64,000 nt of DNA from NCBI RefSeq assembly GCF_028771845.1, contig NZ_CP118270.1:1364001-1428000 (forward strand). Reading direction: 5' to 3'. The translations under genes were made by a program, and so were the position numbers. Below are positions 18,207-26,719 of the stretch, one piece after another (within the stretch, counting starts at the first letter, position 1; every line of letters begins with the position of its first letter). The notes beneath the pieces were generated by a model. It saw only the letters and a list, made by a program, of their open reading frames with translations, searched no databases and was not told the origin of the DNA. The stretch is from Paenibacillus marchantiae (GTDB lineage: Bacteria > Bacillota > Bacilli > Paenibacillales > Paenibacillaceae).

Positions 18207-19208
18207 TTAAATTTGCGTTTTGGGCGCAAGTTCAATGGCGGAACGGATGGCGGCCAGCATGCTTTTGTCATCGGCGATGTTTTTGCCTGCGATGTCAAAG
18301 GCTGTTCCATGGTCTACTGAAGTACGGATAATGCCGCCTTTGAGACCCACCGTAATGTTCACGCCTTCTTCAATGCCCATGACCTTAATTGGTGCATGTC
18401 CTTGGTCGTGATAACAAGCCACAACGATATCAAAATCGCCACGGCCAGCGCGGAAGAATAACGTGTCCGCCGGAAGTGGACCAACGACGTTAATGCCTTC
18501 CTTTTGCGCACGTTCGATGCCGGGCTGCAGTTTTTCTTCCTCTTCACCATTACCGAACAGTCCGTTCTCACCTGCATGCGGGTTAATACCGCAAACAGCT
18601 ACACGCGGATTTTCGAAGCCAGCTTTTTTCAAAGTATCATGAGCCAGTTTAACCACAGTGTATGTTCTTTCCGGGTTGATGCTGGCAATGGCATCAATCA
18701 GACCCATATGCGTCGTAAGGTGAATCACTCGCAGATTGGGTGTAGTCAGCATCATGGAGAAATCCTCGGTATCGGTCAAATCAGCCAAAATCTCGGTGTG
18801 ACCTGGATACAAGTGCCCACCTAGGTGCAGGGCTTCCTTGTTCAGAGGCGCTGTGCAGATGGAGTGAATTTGCTGTTTTTTCGCTAGATCAATAGCCTTC
18901 GCCAGAAACTGAAATGCTGCATCTCCCGCAACGGCAGATACTTTTCCATATTCCAGATCTGCAGGAATGAGATCCAAATCAATAATGTCCACAGTACCGA
19001 ATTCATACTTGGCTTCGGATGGTTCATGAATAGCATTTACCTTCAGGCTCGATCCGATGACAGGCAGGACACGCTCCAATATTTTTGCATCGCCAATGAC
19101 GAGTGGATTGCAATTGTTGTAGACCTCCTGATGGCCCAATGCTTTCATGATGATCTCGGGTCCAATACCTGCTGCATCGCCCATTGTAATTCCTACGGTT
19201 GGTTTCAT
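18207..19208 (-). CDS. pdxA: PdxA-family dehydrogenase, probable 4-phospho-threonate/erythronate dehydrogenase
   Basis: 333 residues. The PdxA fold is clear: GITMGDAAGIGPEI at the N-terminus, the metal-binding His in YPGHTEILA, a second in HLTTHMGL and a third in CYHDQGHAPIK. Its start overlaps the stop of the DUF1537 kinase by 4 bp (ATGA), so the two are co-translated. Established work on DUF1537 kinases shows that such a kinase plus a PdxA-type enzyme degrade D- or L-threonate or erythronate: phosphorylation, then oxidation and decarboxylation to dihydroxyacetone phosphate. I therefore favour the PdxA2 role over vitamin B6 synthesis. Confidence 0.88.
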   Translation of the reverse strand: MKPTVGITMGDAAGIGPEIIMKALGHQEVYNNCNPLVIGDAKILERVLPVIGSSLKVNAIHEPSEAKYEFGTVDIIDLDLIPADLEYGKVSAVAGDAAFQFLAKAIDLAKKQQIHSICTAPLNKEALHLGGHLYPGHTEILADLTDTEDFSMMLTTPNLRVIHLTTHMGLIDAIASINPERTYTVVKLAHDTLKKAGFENPRVAVCGINPHAGENGLFGNGEEEEKLQPGIERAQKEGINVVGPLPADTLFFRAGRGDFDIVVACYHDQGHAPIKVMGIEEGVNITVGLKGGIIRTSVDHGTAFDIAGKNIADDKSMLAAIRSAIELAPKTQI

Positions 19209-20500
19209 ACGGTAACTCCTCCTTTTAATTTTTCTATTGCATGGATGAAGACGTCGGGCTTGCCGAACCCGCCCGCTTTGGTAATTACGTGCAAATCCTC
19301 AATTCCAATAAATTTCGATATCGGTACACCAATTTCAAGCTCATCAAGCAGCTCAAAACCGCTGATATTCCACTTCATACAGATTTGCTTAGCTGTATCT
19401 CCGCCCGTCATGGATACACCTTTGAAATACCCATTCTCCAGCAGCTTGGCGCAGATTTCACCTATGGCCCGTACAATTTCATTGCTGACCTCGGTGTGAT
19501 TAAGTCCTCTGACTTCACCCTTAGCACGTGCTAGCTCAATATCTACCTGTTCGGCGGTTGAATAGAGGACAACGTCATTGCCCTCTACGGCTTTGGCCAT
19601 CACTTCCTCATACACACGATCGATTTCTTGCTCACGATCTGCTGCACCCGATACGGCTTTGAACGAGTGGAACGGGATGGATGATACGTCGGTTTTCTGT
19701 AGCAACAGCTTGAGCTGCTCACGAGAGTTTTTGTTCACACTCCCTACAACGGTGAGGATCGGACCTAGGTTTGCCGGAATGGTCAATTCCGCAGATTTGG
19801 CTCCCAAGCCGTAATGAGTGGGAAGGTAGTTCGCAATTCCCGCCGATCCTGCCCAGGCAAATGAATAATCAAGCTTGCTGGTGATGCTTAGAACCTGCTC
19901 CAAATGCTGTTCATCTGTCGAGTCGACGAGGATATAGGGAATGCCGTTTGCCTTAAAGGTTTCCAGTTGCGTCTTCATATGATCTGTACCCGATTCAAGA
20001 TCACTCACCGTAATCTCGCCCACTTCATACTTGGTCTGAAGCTTGAGCAAATCCGGAAGATATGAAAGAGTGACAGGTGTCTTCGGATCATTCGCAATCT
20101 CGGTATCGGCTAGTGGAACCCCGTTCAGATAATGCGTGCCATTAAGAATGGTGCGATTGTTCTTGGGATAGCCTGGGGCGATCATCATAAAATCGGGCTT
20201 GACCACATCATACAAAGCGTCGATCTCGATCCCGATGTTTCCGCGCATGGTTGAATCCATTTTTTTGAAAATGGTGCCAAATCCGTTCTTTAACAGCAGT
20301 TCGGCTGCTCGACTAACCCGCTGATATGCATCCTCCGGTGTGATGGAACGGCTGTCGGTATCAAACACGACCGCATCGTAATTACGAATGTTATTTTCGT
20401 CCATGTTGAATAGTACGCTTGTCTTTAATCCATGGCGGGCAAGCTGCACCCCGCTGTCATTGGCGCCGGTCAAATCATCTGCAATAATGGCTAATTTCAT
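19205..20500 (-). CDS. Four-carbon acid sugar kinase (DUF1537 family)
   Basis: 431 residues, ATG 20500 after AAGGAGGGATG. N-terminal MKLAIIADDLTGANDSGVQLA is the sugar-acid-binding motif of DUF1537 (seen as two blocks: IADDLTGAND and GVQLAR). The C-terminal nucleotide-binding part includes VSMTGGDTAKQI. Family members phosphorylate threonate/erythronate-type acids at C4. Operon position between a KdgT-type permease and a PdxA-type dehydrogenase supports uptake, phosphorylation and oxidative decarboxylation of a four-carbon acid. Which stereoisomer is used cannot be read from the sequence. Confidence 0.9.
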   Translation of the reverse strand: MKLAIIADDLTGANDSGVQLARHGLKTSVLFNMDENNIRNYDAVVFDTDSRSITPEDAYQRVSRAAELLLKNGFGTIFKKMDSTMRGNIGIEIDALYDVVKPDFMMIAPGYPKNNRTILNGTHYLNGVPLADTEIANDPKTPVTLSYLPDLLKLQTKYEVGEITVSDLESGTDHMKTQLETFKANGIPYILVDSTDEQHLEQVLSITSKLDYSFAWAGSAGIANYLPTHYGLGAKSAELTIPANLGPILTVVGSVNKNSREQLKLLLQKTDVSSIPFHSFKAVSGAADREQEIDRVYEEVMAKAVEGNDVVLYSTAEQVDIELARAKGEVRGLNHTEVSNEIVRAIGEICAKLLENGYFKGVSMTGGDTAKQICMKWNISGFELLDELEIGVPISKFIGIEDLHVITKAGGFGKPDVFIHAIEKLKGGVTV

Positions 20501-20562
20501 GCAGTCATCCCTCCTTGAAAATCAAAATTAAATATAAGTCCGGTCAGCTAAATTCAATGCAT

Positions 20563-21549
20563 TTATGTGGACGGTCTTTGATTGTATTTCTCGACACCGC
20601 CTGATTTCTCCAGCCTTTTGGAGAGGAATCCGATGAAGATCGGCAGTAGAATGGCAGTCGTCACAACACTCGCAGCAATTTGTACTGTAGCAATCTCGGC
20701 AATCGGGGCAAATGAAGCATTGGCAGCCACGATGGCAGCAGGTGTACCTACAGCGTTACCGGCTGTGGAACCTTCCGAAGCTCCGACAATGGGATTCCAG
20801 CCAATGGCTTTGAAGAGCAGGTAGCCGACGCCGCCAGTAATCAATACAGTAATTACACCCAGCATGATGCCGCTAAGTCCGCCTTGAATGATGGACGAGA
20901 AGTTGATGCCCATACCGAGTGAAAAGGCGAAGAATGGAACGAGCTTATCGCTGCCTTTGTGCAGCCATTCAGCAAGGTTGCGATCCAGGTTACCGATAAC
21001 AACACCGACGATCAGTGGAAGCAGTACGGCTACAAAAGCCATCGGGGAGAACATGCCGTTGGCAAAGCCCATCGCACCGAAAATGGAAAGAGCAACCATG
21101 GTGAGGAACGGTCCATCGCTGAGCGCGAGGAACGGATAAGCCGCTTTGTCATCTTCTTTGCCGTATTGTCCGGCCAGGGCGATGTACAGTCCACCATTGG
21201 AATTCGTCATTGCAGCGATAATGGCAAGCGGTGCCAAACCAAGGAATAAACCATTGGAATCCGCAAAATAGATGGCGATCAAACCTAATATTGCACCAAC
21301 TGCCCACTTGAACACAAGCAATGTAACGCCTTTACCAACCGAAGAACCGGCCGTCTTGAACGTAATTTGCGTACCAGCAATCAACAGGAACAGGGCGATC
21401 AATGTGCTTGAGCTATTTACGAACAGGGCTTCCGTGAAACCCCCGATTCGCAAAGCATTCGGAAAGAATGTGTTAATGGTTGCACCGAGCAACAGGGGAA
21501 CAACCATCATACCGCCAGGAATACGATCTAATGTTGCTTTAATGTTCAT
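20563..21549 (-). CDS. kdgT: 2-keto-3-deoxygluconate permease family transporter
   Basis: 328 residues with about ten hydrophobic segments; ATG 21549 follows AAGGAG at 10 bp. The N-terminus IKATLDRIPGGMMVVPLLLGA and the later ASEGSTAGNAVGTPAAIVAANA are characteristic of the KdgT family. These are proton symporters for acid sugars. Here it is probably the importer for the four-carbon acid handled by the downstream kinase and dehydrogenase rather than for ketodeoxygluconate, since no KDG kinase or aldolase is present. A cre-like site lies in its leader. Confidence 0.88.
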   Translation of the reverse strand: MNIKATLDRIPGGMMVVPLLLGATINTFFPNALRIGGFTEALFVNSSSTLIALFLLIAGTQITFKTAGSSVGKGVTLLVFKWAVGAILGLIAIYFADSNGLFLGLAPLAIIAAMTNSNGGLYIALAGQYGKEDDKAAYPFLALSDGPFLTMVALSIFGAMGFANGMFSPMAFVAVLLPLIVGVVIGNLDRNLAEWLHKGSDKLVPFFAFSLGMGINFSSIIQGGLSGIMLGVITVLITGGVGYLLFKAIGWNPIVGASEGSTAGNAVGTPAAIVAANASFAPIAEIATVQIAASVVTTAILLPIFIGFLSKRLEKSGGVEKYNQRPST

Positions 21550-21580
21550 AGTAGTGGCTCCTTATGAAGTAATCGTTTTT

Positions 21581-21594
21581 ATAAAGCGTTTGCA
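21581..21594 (-). promoter_or_regulatory. Catabolite-responsive element (cre) in kdgT leader
   Basis: Minus strand TGCAAACGCTTTAT matches 13 of 14 positions of the CcpA consensus TGNAANCGNWNNCW. It lies just downstream of the -10 box, where bound CcpA would block transcription when preferred sugars are present. Confidence 0.6.
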
Positions 21595-21600
21595 GGGATT

Positions 21601-21629
21601 ATGTTATCTCATATTGTTTATTTTAGCAA
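21601..21629 (-). promoter_or_regulatory. SigmaA-type promoter of the acid-sugar operon
   Basis: Minus strand TTGCTA (21629-21624), 17-bp spacer, TAACAT (21606-21601). Direct repeats GCAACAC at 21626-21632 and 21678-21684, each next to a TAATTAT block on its inner side or outer side, may be activator sites. No GG-N10-GC sigma54 promoter is visible. Confidence 0.55.
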
Positions 21630-21715
21630 CACTTAATTATTGTAAATTTTAAGTAATAGTTATAAGTGTTTAATTATGCAACACATATAATCGTAAAAAA
21701 AGCGTAAACCTAAAG

Positions 21716-23398
21716 TTACTCTTTAAGTTTACGCCATAACGTGGCACGGTTAATCCCTAAGCGTTCGGCCGCCTTGGATTGATTATTGTTTTCCTCATGT
21801 AGAACGAGTTGAATAATCTCTTTTTCGATTTCTTTCAGCGTACCACTAAGCTTCATCGTATTGGGTGAGGGTTGTTCACCGAGCAGGTGTGATAAGGTTT
21901 CGGCTGAGATCACGTAATCCTGCTCATTCAGTGCAGCCTGTTTGATAAGATGCCTCAACTGGTTCACAGTCATATGCGGGACTTGATCCCTAATTAGCTG
22001 CAACGCGTCCTCTTTCATCTTCACCGCAACTGTCCCATACTTCTGGTAGTAATCGCTGAGGAAGTGCTGGATCAGTGGCGCAAGATCCTCCTGCCTGTCC
22101 ACAAGGCTCGGCATAATGATCGTATTCAGCTCGACATCCAGCGTTCTATTAGGATTCAATCCCTGTTCCCCCAGGATGAATACCCCGATCTGCCTCTGTA
22201 GACAGGTCTGAATGAATGAGATCAATTCCTCATCATTCGAACCATTTTCCAAAAGATTAATTTCTACGTTTCGCACCTTGGAAAGTGGAATTTTGTGCAA
22301 ATGTCCTGGAGGAACCTGGGCAAGATCGATTTGGAGCATCAGCCCACCGCTGGAGTACATTTGATGAATATGTTTTACCAGAAAAGACTTGCCCGAATCC
22401 GCTTCGCCTAGCAGATAAATGGGTTCATGGTTTTCGTAAAGCGCCCGGATATTCTTCAATACGGCCTGCATGGCAGGGGATTCGGCAACAATCGGCTCCA
22501 TGGATATATCGGTATATGCCGTTATGCCGAATTGTGCAAAAGCGTAGGGCTGTCCTTTTTCAAGGGAGTATACTTTATAGGTTTTTTTACTTAACGTCGT
22601 TTCGTAGGCCGTCACCGTAAGCTGGTAATCATCCACGATGAACACATTTTGAACTTGGGATTGATGGAAGTCCAGGTTGGTATTGGTGAGGTAAATGTGA
22701 TTATAGGTCAGCGGATTCTGCTCAAAATCAGTCAAATTCTCGAATACAACTTCGTTCTGGTCGTCCAAGATCATGAGATTTGGATGCTCCTGGGTAACCA
22801 GGTTGTTCAGTATGATGGATATCGCGTGATTTTTGCTCAAGTACCGATATACCAACTGTGCATCTTCAAGCGCTCTGAGAATGGATTCCTTGCCAGACTG
22901 GATCAGCAATCCTTCCATTCCATAGGTTTTGGCTGTATTCACGGTGATAACATCGCCAACAATCTGACGGTAACCTGACGCTTTCAGCTCCAGCAGCAGC
23001 CTTGCCACATCCTCGGAGCTGCGTATGGTATACACCTTTAAAGGCAGTTCCATCAGATCGATAATCGACTGTGCTCCTGAAGTAATATTGGCAAAGCCAA
23101 CGATAGCGGTTTGGCCGTTGAACTGGCTTGCCAGCGTTAGCGAACGAATCATGTCATATCCGGACAACTGCACATCAATGACGGGAATGGTTATGGCTTC
23201 CTTGATTAGTTGTGCAGTACCGCCGCGGCTAATCATAATCTCCGCTCCGTTTCGTTCAGCCTGGGCCGCCAATTCGGCGCCTTTCATCAGGTCGCCCACC
23301 TCATATTGAATGGCTAACTGGGGAAATAGCGGAATACATTCTTCTATAATCGTAGTCATGGATTCGTAAGGAGCGATAATATGAACTCGTGTACGCAT
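21716..23398 (-). CDS. PrpR_N-type regulator with degenerate AAA+ and Fis-type HTH
   Basis: 560 residues. I start at ATG 23398 (AGGAAA upstream) instead of the longer ATG at 23425. Residues ~1-165 resemble the PrpR N-terminal effector domain (GAEIMISRGGTAQLIKE). A PAS-like middle follows. Residues ~300-480 align with the AAA+ domain of sigma54 activators: Walker A is GEADSGKS, but the GAFTGA loop and the usual acidic Walker B are missing. The end is a Fis-type HTH (SKAAERLGINRATLWRKLK). It probably activates the adjacent acid-sugar operon at a sigmaA promoter in the manner of TyrR-like proteins. Confidence 0.85.
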   Translation of the reverse strand: MRTRVHIIAPYESMTTIIEECIPLFPQLAIQYEVGDLMKGAELAAQAERNGAEIMISRGGTAQLIKEAITIPVIDVQLSGYDMIRSLTLASQFNGQTAIVGFANITSGAQSIIDLMELPLKVYTIRSSEDVARLLLELKASGYRQIVGDVITVNTAKTYGMEGLLIQSGKESILRALEDAQLVYRYLSKNHAISIILNNLVTQEHPNLMILDDQNEVVFENLTDFEQNPLTYNHIYLTNTNLDFHQSQVQNVFIVDDYQLTVTAYETTLSKKTYKVYSLEKGQPYAFAQFGITAYTDISMEPIVAESPAMQAVLKNIRALYENHEPIYLLGEADSGKSFLVKHIHQMYSSGGLMLQIDLAQVPPGHLHKIPLSKVRNVEINLLENGSNDEELISFIQTCLQRQIGVFILGEQGLNPNRTLDVELNTIIMPSLVDRQEDLAPLIQHFLSDYYQKYGTVAVKMKEDALQLIRDQVPHMTVNQLRHLIKQAALNEQDYVISAETLSHLLGEQPSPNTMKLSGTLKEIEKEIIQLVLHEENNNQSKAAERLGINRATLWRKLKE

Positions 23399-23580
23399 AA
23401 TTTTCCTGCCTTTTATAAAAATCATTCATGGTTCCTGCTGGTACATCAGACCAGAGGGCTTTCCTTATTATAGCCAACTTGCAGAGGAATGGCATCCCTG
23501 GCTCCTGACGGATTCAGTTAGCTGACAAGCAAACAGATTATCTGGATGTACTCTCCTCCTTGGAAGTGTGATAAAGATGA

Positions 23581-23715
23581 CGGAATACCATATTCGGATT
23601 TTTCAAACGGGAAGCACAACTGGCGCAGATTGCCGCATATGTTCATGCTAATTTTGACGTCGATCTGCTGGATGTCTTCTTCACAGCGGTGGAGAGCCTT
23701 CCCGTGGAATCCTAG
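23581..23715 (+). pseudogene. Possible gene remnant, 44 codons without a start
   Basis: A frame bounded by TGA at 23578 and TAG at 23713 encodes a protein-like stretch (FFKREAQLAQIAAYVHANF, then DVDLLDVFFTAVESLP) with an amphipathic pattern but no start codon. I do not recognise the parent family. The remainder of the 383-bp gap 23399-23781 shows no other gene. It could equally be a chance open frame. Confidence 0.3.
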
Positions 23716-23781
23716 TAAAGTATACGTCAATGAACACATGTTATAATAATTGGAAATGGGACAGAATGTTGGGGGAATGTA

Positions 23782-24732
23782 ATGAAAATTGTACAACGAA
23801 TGGGTTATGGTGTCTTGGCTTTAATGGGTATCCTGCTTTTGTTCATAGCGATTAGTTTCACGAATCATACAATTAAACTAAAGAAAGAATCGGCTATACT
23901 ATCACCCCCAGGTGTAATGGTTGATGTTAATAATCACCCAATGCATGTCTATACAGAAGGTTCCGGAGAACATACACTGGTCTTTATGTCAGGTGGGGGC
24001 ACATCTTCTCCTGTATTAGATTTCAAGGCGCTCTATTCCAGATTGTCGGATCAATACAAGATTGCTGTTGTTGAGAAGGCAGGCTACGGTTTCAGTGCAA
24101 CGGCAAAGGTCCCCCGTGATATCAATACGATGTTGGAAGAAACCAGAGCAGCTCTGACGTTAGCGGGAGAAACACCGCCCTATGTGTTGTTTCCGCATTC
24201 CATGTCGGGTATAGAAGCACTATATTGGGCACAAATGTATCCAAACGAAGTTGAGGCTATTATTGGTCTTGATCCTGCTATTCCAGAAGTTTATGAAAAG
24301 TATCCTCTACCTTCAGCTGGTATGATGAGCCTTACAAGCCTAGGAGCTCGTGTCGGAATAACCCGTTTTTCCCCCGACATTGTTAACTCGTCCGCCGCCA
24401 TTGAAGAGAAGCGGTTGTCCTCCCAAGAGGAGGAAATCTATAGGGCATTATTTTATAAAAAAACGCAGACACTGAACATGAATGAAGAAGTTAAAATGAT
24501 TAGGAATAATGCAGCACAAGTTTTAGAACGAGGTATTCCAGATGTGCCCATGTATTTTTTTATATCGAGTGGAGAAGAATTACCTGTCGAGAACTGGAGT
24601 GATTACTTAGTAAACTACGTTGAGTTTGTGAAGAATGGGCGCTATCTTTTATTACATAACGGTCATTACGTTCATGATGCTGATCCCGATCTAATTGCAG
24701 AGGAAAGTATCAAATTTATAGAAGAACTGTGA
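23782..24732 (+). CDS. Membrane-anchored alpha/beta hydrolase
   Basis: 316 residues, ATG after GGGGGAATGTA. Residues ~8-27 are a hydrophobic anchor or uncleaved signal. The alpha/beta-hydrolase core starts near 50; the nucleophile elbow is PHSMSG with Ser140, an oxyanion region MSGGGTSS lies near 70, and HNGHYVHDADPD near the C-terminus provides the catalytic His. The elbow has Ser instead of the usual last-but-one Gly, as in a subset of this superfamily. Substrate unknown. It stands alone. Confidence 0.85.
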   Translation: MKIVQRMGYGVLALMGILLLFIAISFTNHTIKLKKESAILSPPGVMVDVNNHPMHVYTEGSGEHTLVFMSGGGTSSPVLDFKALYSRLSDQYKIAVVEKAGYGFSATAKVPRDINTMLEETRAALTLAGETPPYVLFPHSMSGIEALYWAQMYPNEVEAIIGLDPAIPEVYEKYPLPSAGMMSLTSLGARVGITRFSPDIVNSSAAIEEKRLSSQEEEIYRALFYKKTQTLNMNEEVKMIRNNAAQVLERGIPDVPMYFFISSGEELPVENWSDYLVNYVEFVKNGRYLLLHNGHYVHDADPDLIAEESIKFIEEL

Positions 24733-24778
24733 ATGATGAAAAGTAAATCACTGATTTCGGAAGAGGTTTTAGTTAATG

Positions 24779-24810
24779 AGGCGACGCCATAGGCGATCGT
24801 CTTTTCTTTT
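24779..24810 (+). terminator. Probable terminator after alpha/beta hydrolase
   Basis: A bulged GACGCC/GGCGATCGTC hairpin followed by TTTTCTTTT. Confidence 0.45.
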
Positions 24811-24873
24811 ATAATGTAAAGAAATTGTGTCACGCTTGGATTACTTCAGATTTATGGTTGCAGTGGCAGTAAA

Positions 24874-24900
24874 TGAAACCTTCATCCCCATATTCATGTA
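24874..24900 (+). promoter_or_regulatory. ECF (sigmaW-like) promoter of the pspA operon
   Basis: TGAAAC at 24874-24879 and TGTA at 24897-24900 with a 17-bp spacer, against the sigmaW consensus TGAAAC-N16-CGTA. In Bacillus subtilis the orthologous pspA-ydjGHI operon belongs to the sigmaW regulon, so the match is in the expected place, 36 bp before the start codon. Confidence 0.55.
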
Positions 24901-24935
24901 TTATAGTACATATGAACTGATCGAAGGAGGAACGA

Positions 24936-25643
24936 ATGATGGGAATCTTATCGAGGTTTAGGGACGTGATGAAAGCGAATATGAACCATGTGCTGGCTCG
25001 GGCGCAAGATCCGGAGAAGACGGTGAATGAATATATGCGGAGCTTGAGCAGTGATTTGGGTCAGGTGAAGGCAGAGACGGCTGCGGTTCTCTCGGATGAG
25101 AGCCGGGCGAAGAGGGCTTTGGACGAATGCAGTGCAGAGATTAAGAAATTACAGCGGTATGCAGAGAAATCTGCGGAGTCTGGTGATGAAGCCAAGGCAC
25201 GTGGTTTTTTGGAAAAGAAGGCAGAGCAGGCTAAGAAACGGAATGAATTACAAGCTGCCTATGATCGGGCTTCGGCCAAAGCCAAAATGATGAAGCATAT
25301 GCACGAGAAGCTGGTGGCGGATATGGGGCAATTGGAAGCTCGGCATACGGAGCTGAAGGGCAGAATGGCGGCTGCCAATGCGCAACAACAGGCCAATGAA
25401 CGGAACGCCTCCGCCGCCAATGCGAATGCTGCTTTGAAGGCGATGGAAGACAAAGCGAATCAGGCACTTAATGAAGCTGAGGCTTTGGCTGAACTGCGTG
25501 CTGGGGCACAGGAAGATGATCTGGATGTGCTAATTGCGCAGTTGGAGCAGCAAATGAATGCCGATGCGGGTAATAATGCACAGGTGACGCCGAGTCCAGA
25601 GGAAGAGCTTGCAGCAATTCAGAAGAAATTGGAAGATAAATAA
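24936..25643 (+). CDS. pspA: Phage shock protein A homologue (PspA/IM30)
   Basis: 235 residues (start ATG 24936 or the next codon), after GAAGGAGG. The protein is almost entirely coiled-coil helix, starting with the amphipathic membrane-binding helix MGILSRFRDVMKANMNHVL and the family motif QDPEKTVNEYMR. PspA polymerises on stressed membranes and maintains their integrity. It is the first gene of a four-gene operon with ydjG, ydjH and ydjI homologues that recruits PspA to the membrane in Bacillus. An ECF-type promoter precedes it. Confidence 0.93.
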   Translation: MMGILSRFRDVMKANMNHVLARAQDPEKTVNEYMRSLSSDLGQVKAETAAVLSDESRAKRALDECSAEIKKLQRYAEKSAESGDEAKARGFLEKKAEQAKKRNELQAAYDRASAKAKMMKHMHEKLVADMGQLEARHTELKGRMAAANAQQQANERNASAANANAALKAMEDKANQALNEAEALAELRAGAQEDDLDVLIAQLEQQMNADAGNNAQVTPSPEEELAAIQKKLEDK

Positions 25644-25687
25644 CGATATATGATGTAATACATTTCGTTAAACATTGAGGTGAGCAA

Positions 25688-26719
25688 ATGCCGGTAATCG
25701 AGTACAAGTGTCCCAACTGCGGCAGTGGAATGCTTTTTGATAGTGCAACTGGAGCGTTATCCTGCCCCAGCTGCGGACGACAGGATAATATCGAACAGAT
25801 CCCCGATCCGCTGAAGAAACAGGTGTTCACGGAGAATGAGGTCAAGGAGTATCACTGTAACAGCTGCGGCGCGGATATTGTGACTGAGCCGGAGACAAGT
25901 GCAACGACATGCAGCTTCTGTGGAGCTGCCGTTGTTCTGAGTGATCGACTGACGGGAGATCTGGCACCGGCCATGGTCTTACCCTTTTCAATCAGTAAGG
26001 ATGAGGCCAAGCAGGCGTTCAAAAAGTGGTGCAGAAACGGCTTGCTGACACCTAGTGGATTCATGACAGCTGATCGGGTCAAGAGCATTACCGGGATATA
26101 TGTGCCTTTCTGGTTATATGAGTTACATAACAAAATCGAAGTTCATGGCCGTGGCACAAAAATTAGAACCTACACGCAGGGTGACTACCATTACACGGAA
26201 ACGCAGCATTTCGATATTTACCGGAGAATCCGGCTGAATTATGTGAATCTGCCCATTGATGCATCGGAGAAAATGAAAGATGAACTGATGGATAAGCTGG
26301 AGCCATTTCCTTATAACCAGTTAAAGCTTTTCAAAACCCCGTATCTCGCCGGGTATATTGCGGAAAAATATAGTTATACGGATGAGGAGCTGTACCCACG
26401 CGCCAAGGAAAAAACGAGCTCTTATATCGATTCTTATATTGCATCAACGGTTTCGGGCTATAACAGTGTCAGTTACACAGATAAACAGATTGATACTACG
26501 TTAAAAAATGCAGACTATGTGCTGCTCCCGGTATGGATGGTTTACTATGACTACAATCGTTCGCAGTATACCTTTGCCATGAATGGTCAGACAGGTAAAG
26601 TGGTGGGTAAACCGCCTATTAGCAAAGCTAAAGTTGTCGGATGGTTCGCAGGAATTTCAGCCGTTTCTTTGTTGTCATTGAAACTGGTCTCCTGGATGAT
26701 GGGAGGTGGATTCCTGTGA
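25688..26719 (+). CDS. ydjG: Zinc-ribbon membrane protein, YdjG homologue
   Basis: 343 residues, ATG with GAGGTGAGCA upstream. Two treble-clef zinc ribbons occupy the N-terminus (CPNCG...CPSCG at ~8-30 and CNSCG...CSFCG at ~57-79), then a long soluble region and one C-terminal membrane span (VVGWFAGISAVSLLSLKLVSW). The length matches Bacillus YdjG. It overlaps the next gene by 4 bp (GTGA), which implies translational coupling. It is thought to work with YdjH and YdjI in placing PspA on the membrane. Confidence 0.88.
   Translation: MPVIEYKCPNCGSGMLFDSATGALSCPSCGRQDNIEQIPDPLKKQVFTENEVKEYHCNSCGADIVTEPETSATTCSFCGAAVVLSDRLTGDLAPAMVLPFSISKDEAKQAFKKWCRNGLLTPSGFMTADRVKSITGIYVPFWLYELHNKIEVHGRGTKIRTYTQGDYHYTETQHFDIYRRIRLNYVNLPIDASEKMKDELMDKLEPFPYNQLKLFKTPYLAGYIAEKYSYTDEELYPRAKEKTSSYIDSYIASTVSGYNSVSYTDKQIDTTLKNADYVLLPVWMVYYDYNRSQYTFAMNGQTGKVVGKPPISKAKVVGWFAGISAVSLLSLKLVSWMMGGGFL

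Noticed and set aside
21550..21715. Sigma54 promoter for the acid-sugar operon
   Set aside because: No GG-N10-GC element was found on the minus strand; a sigmaA-type pair is present.
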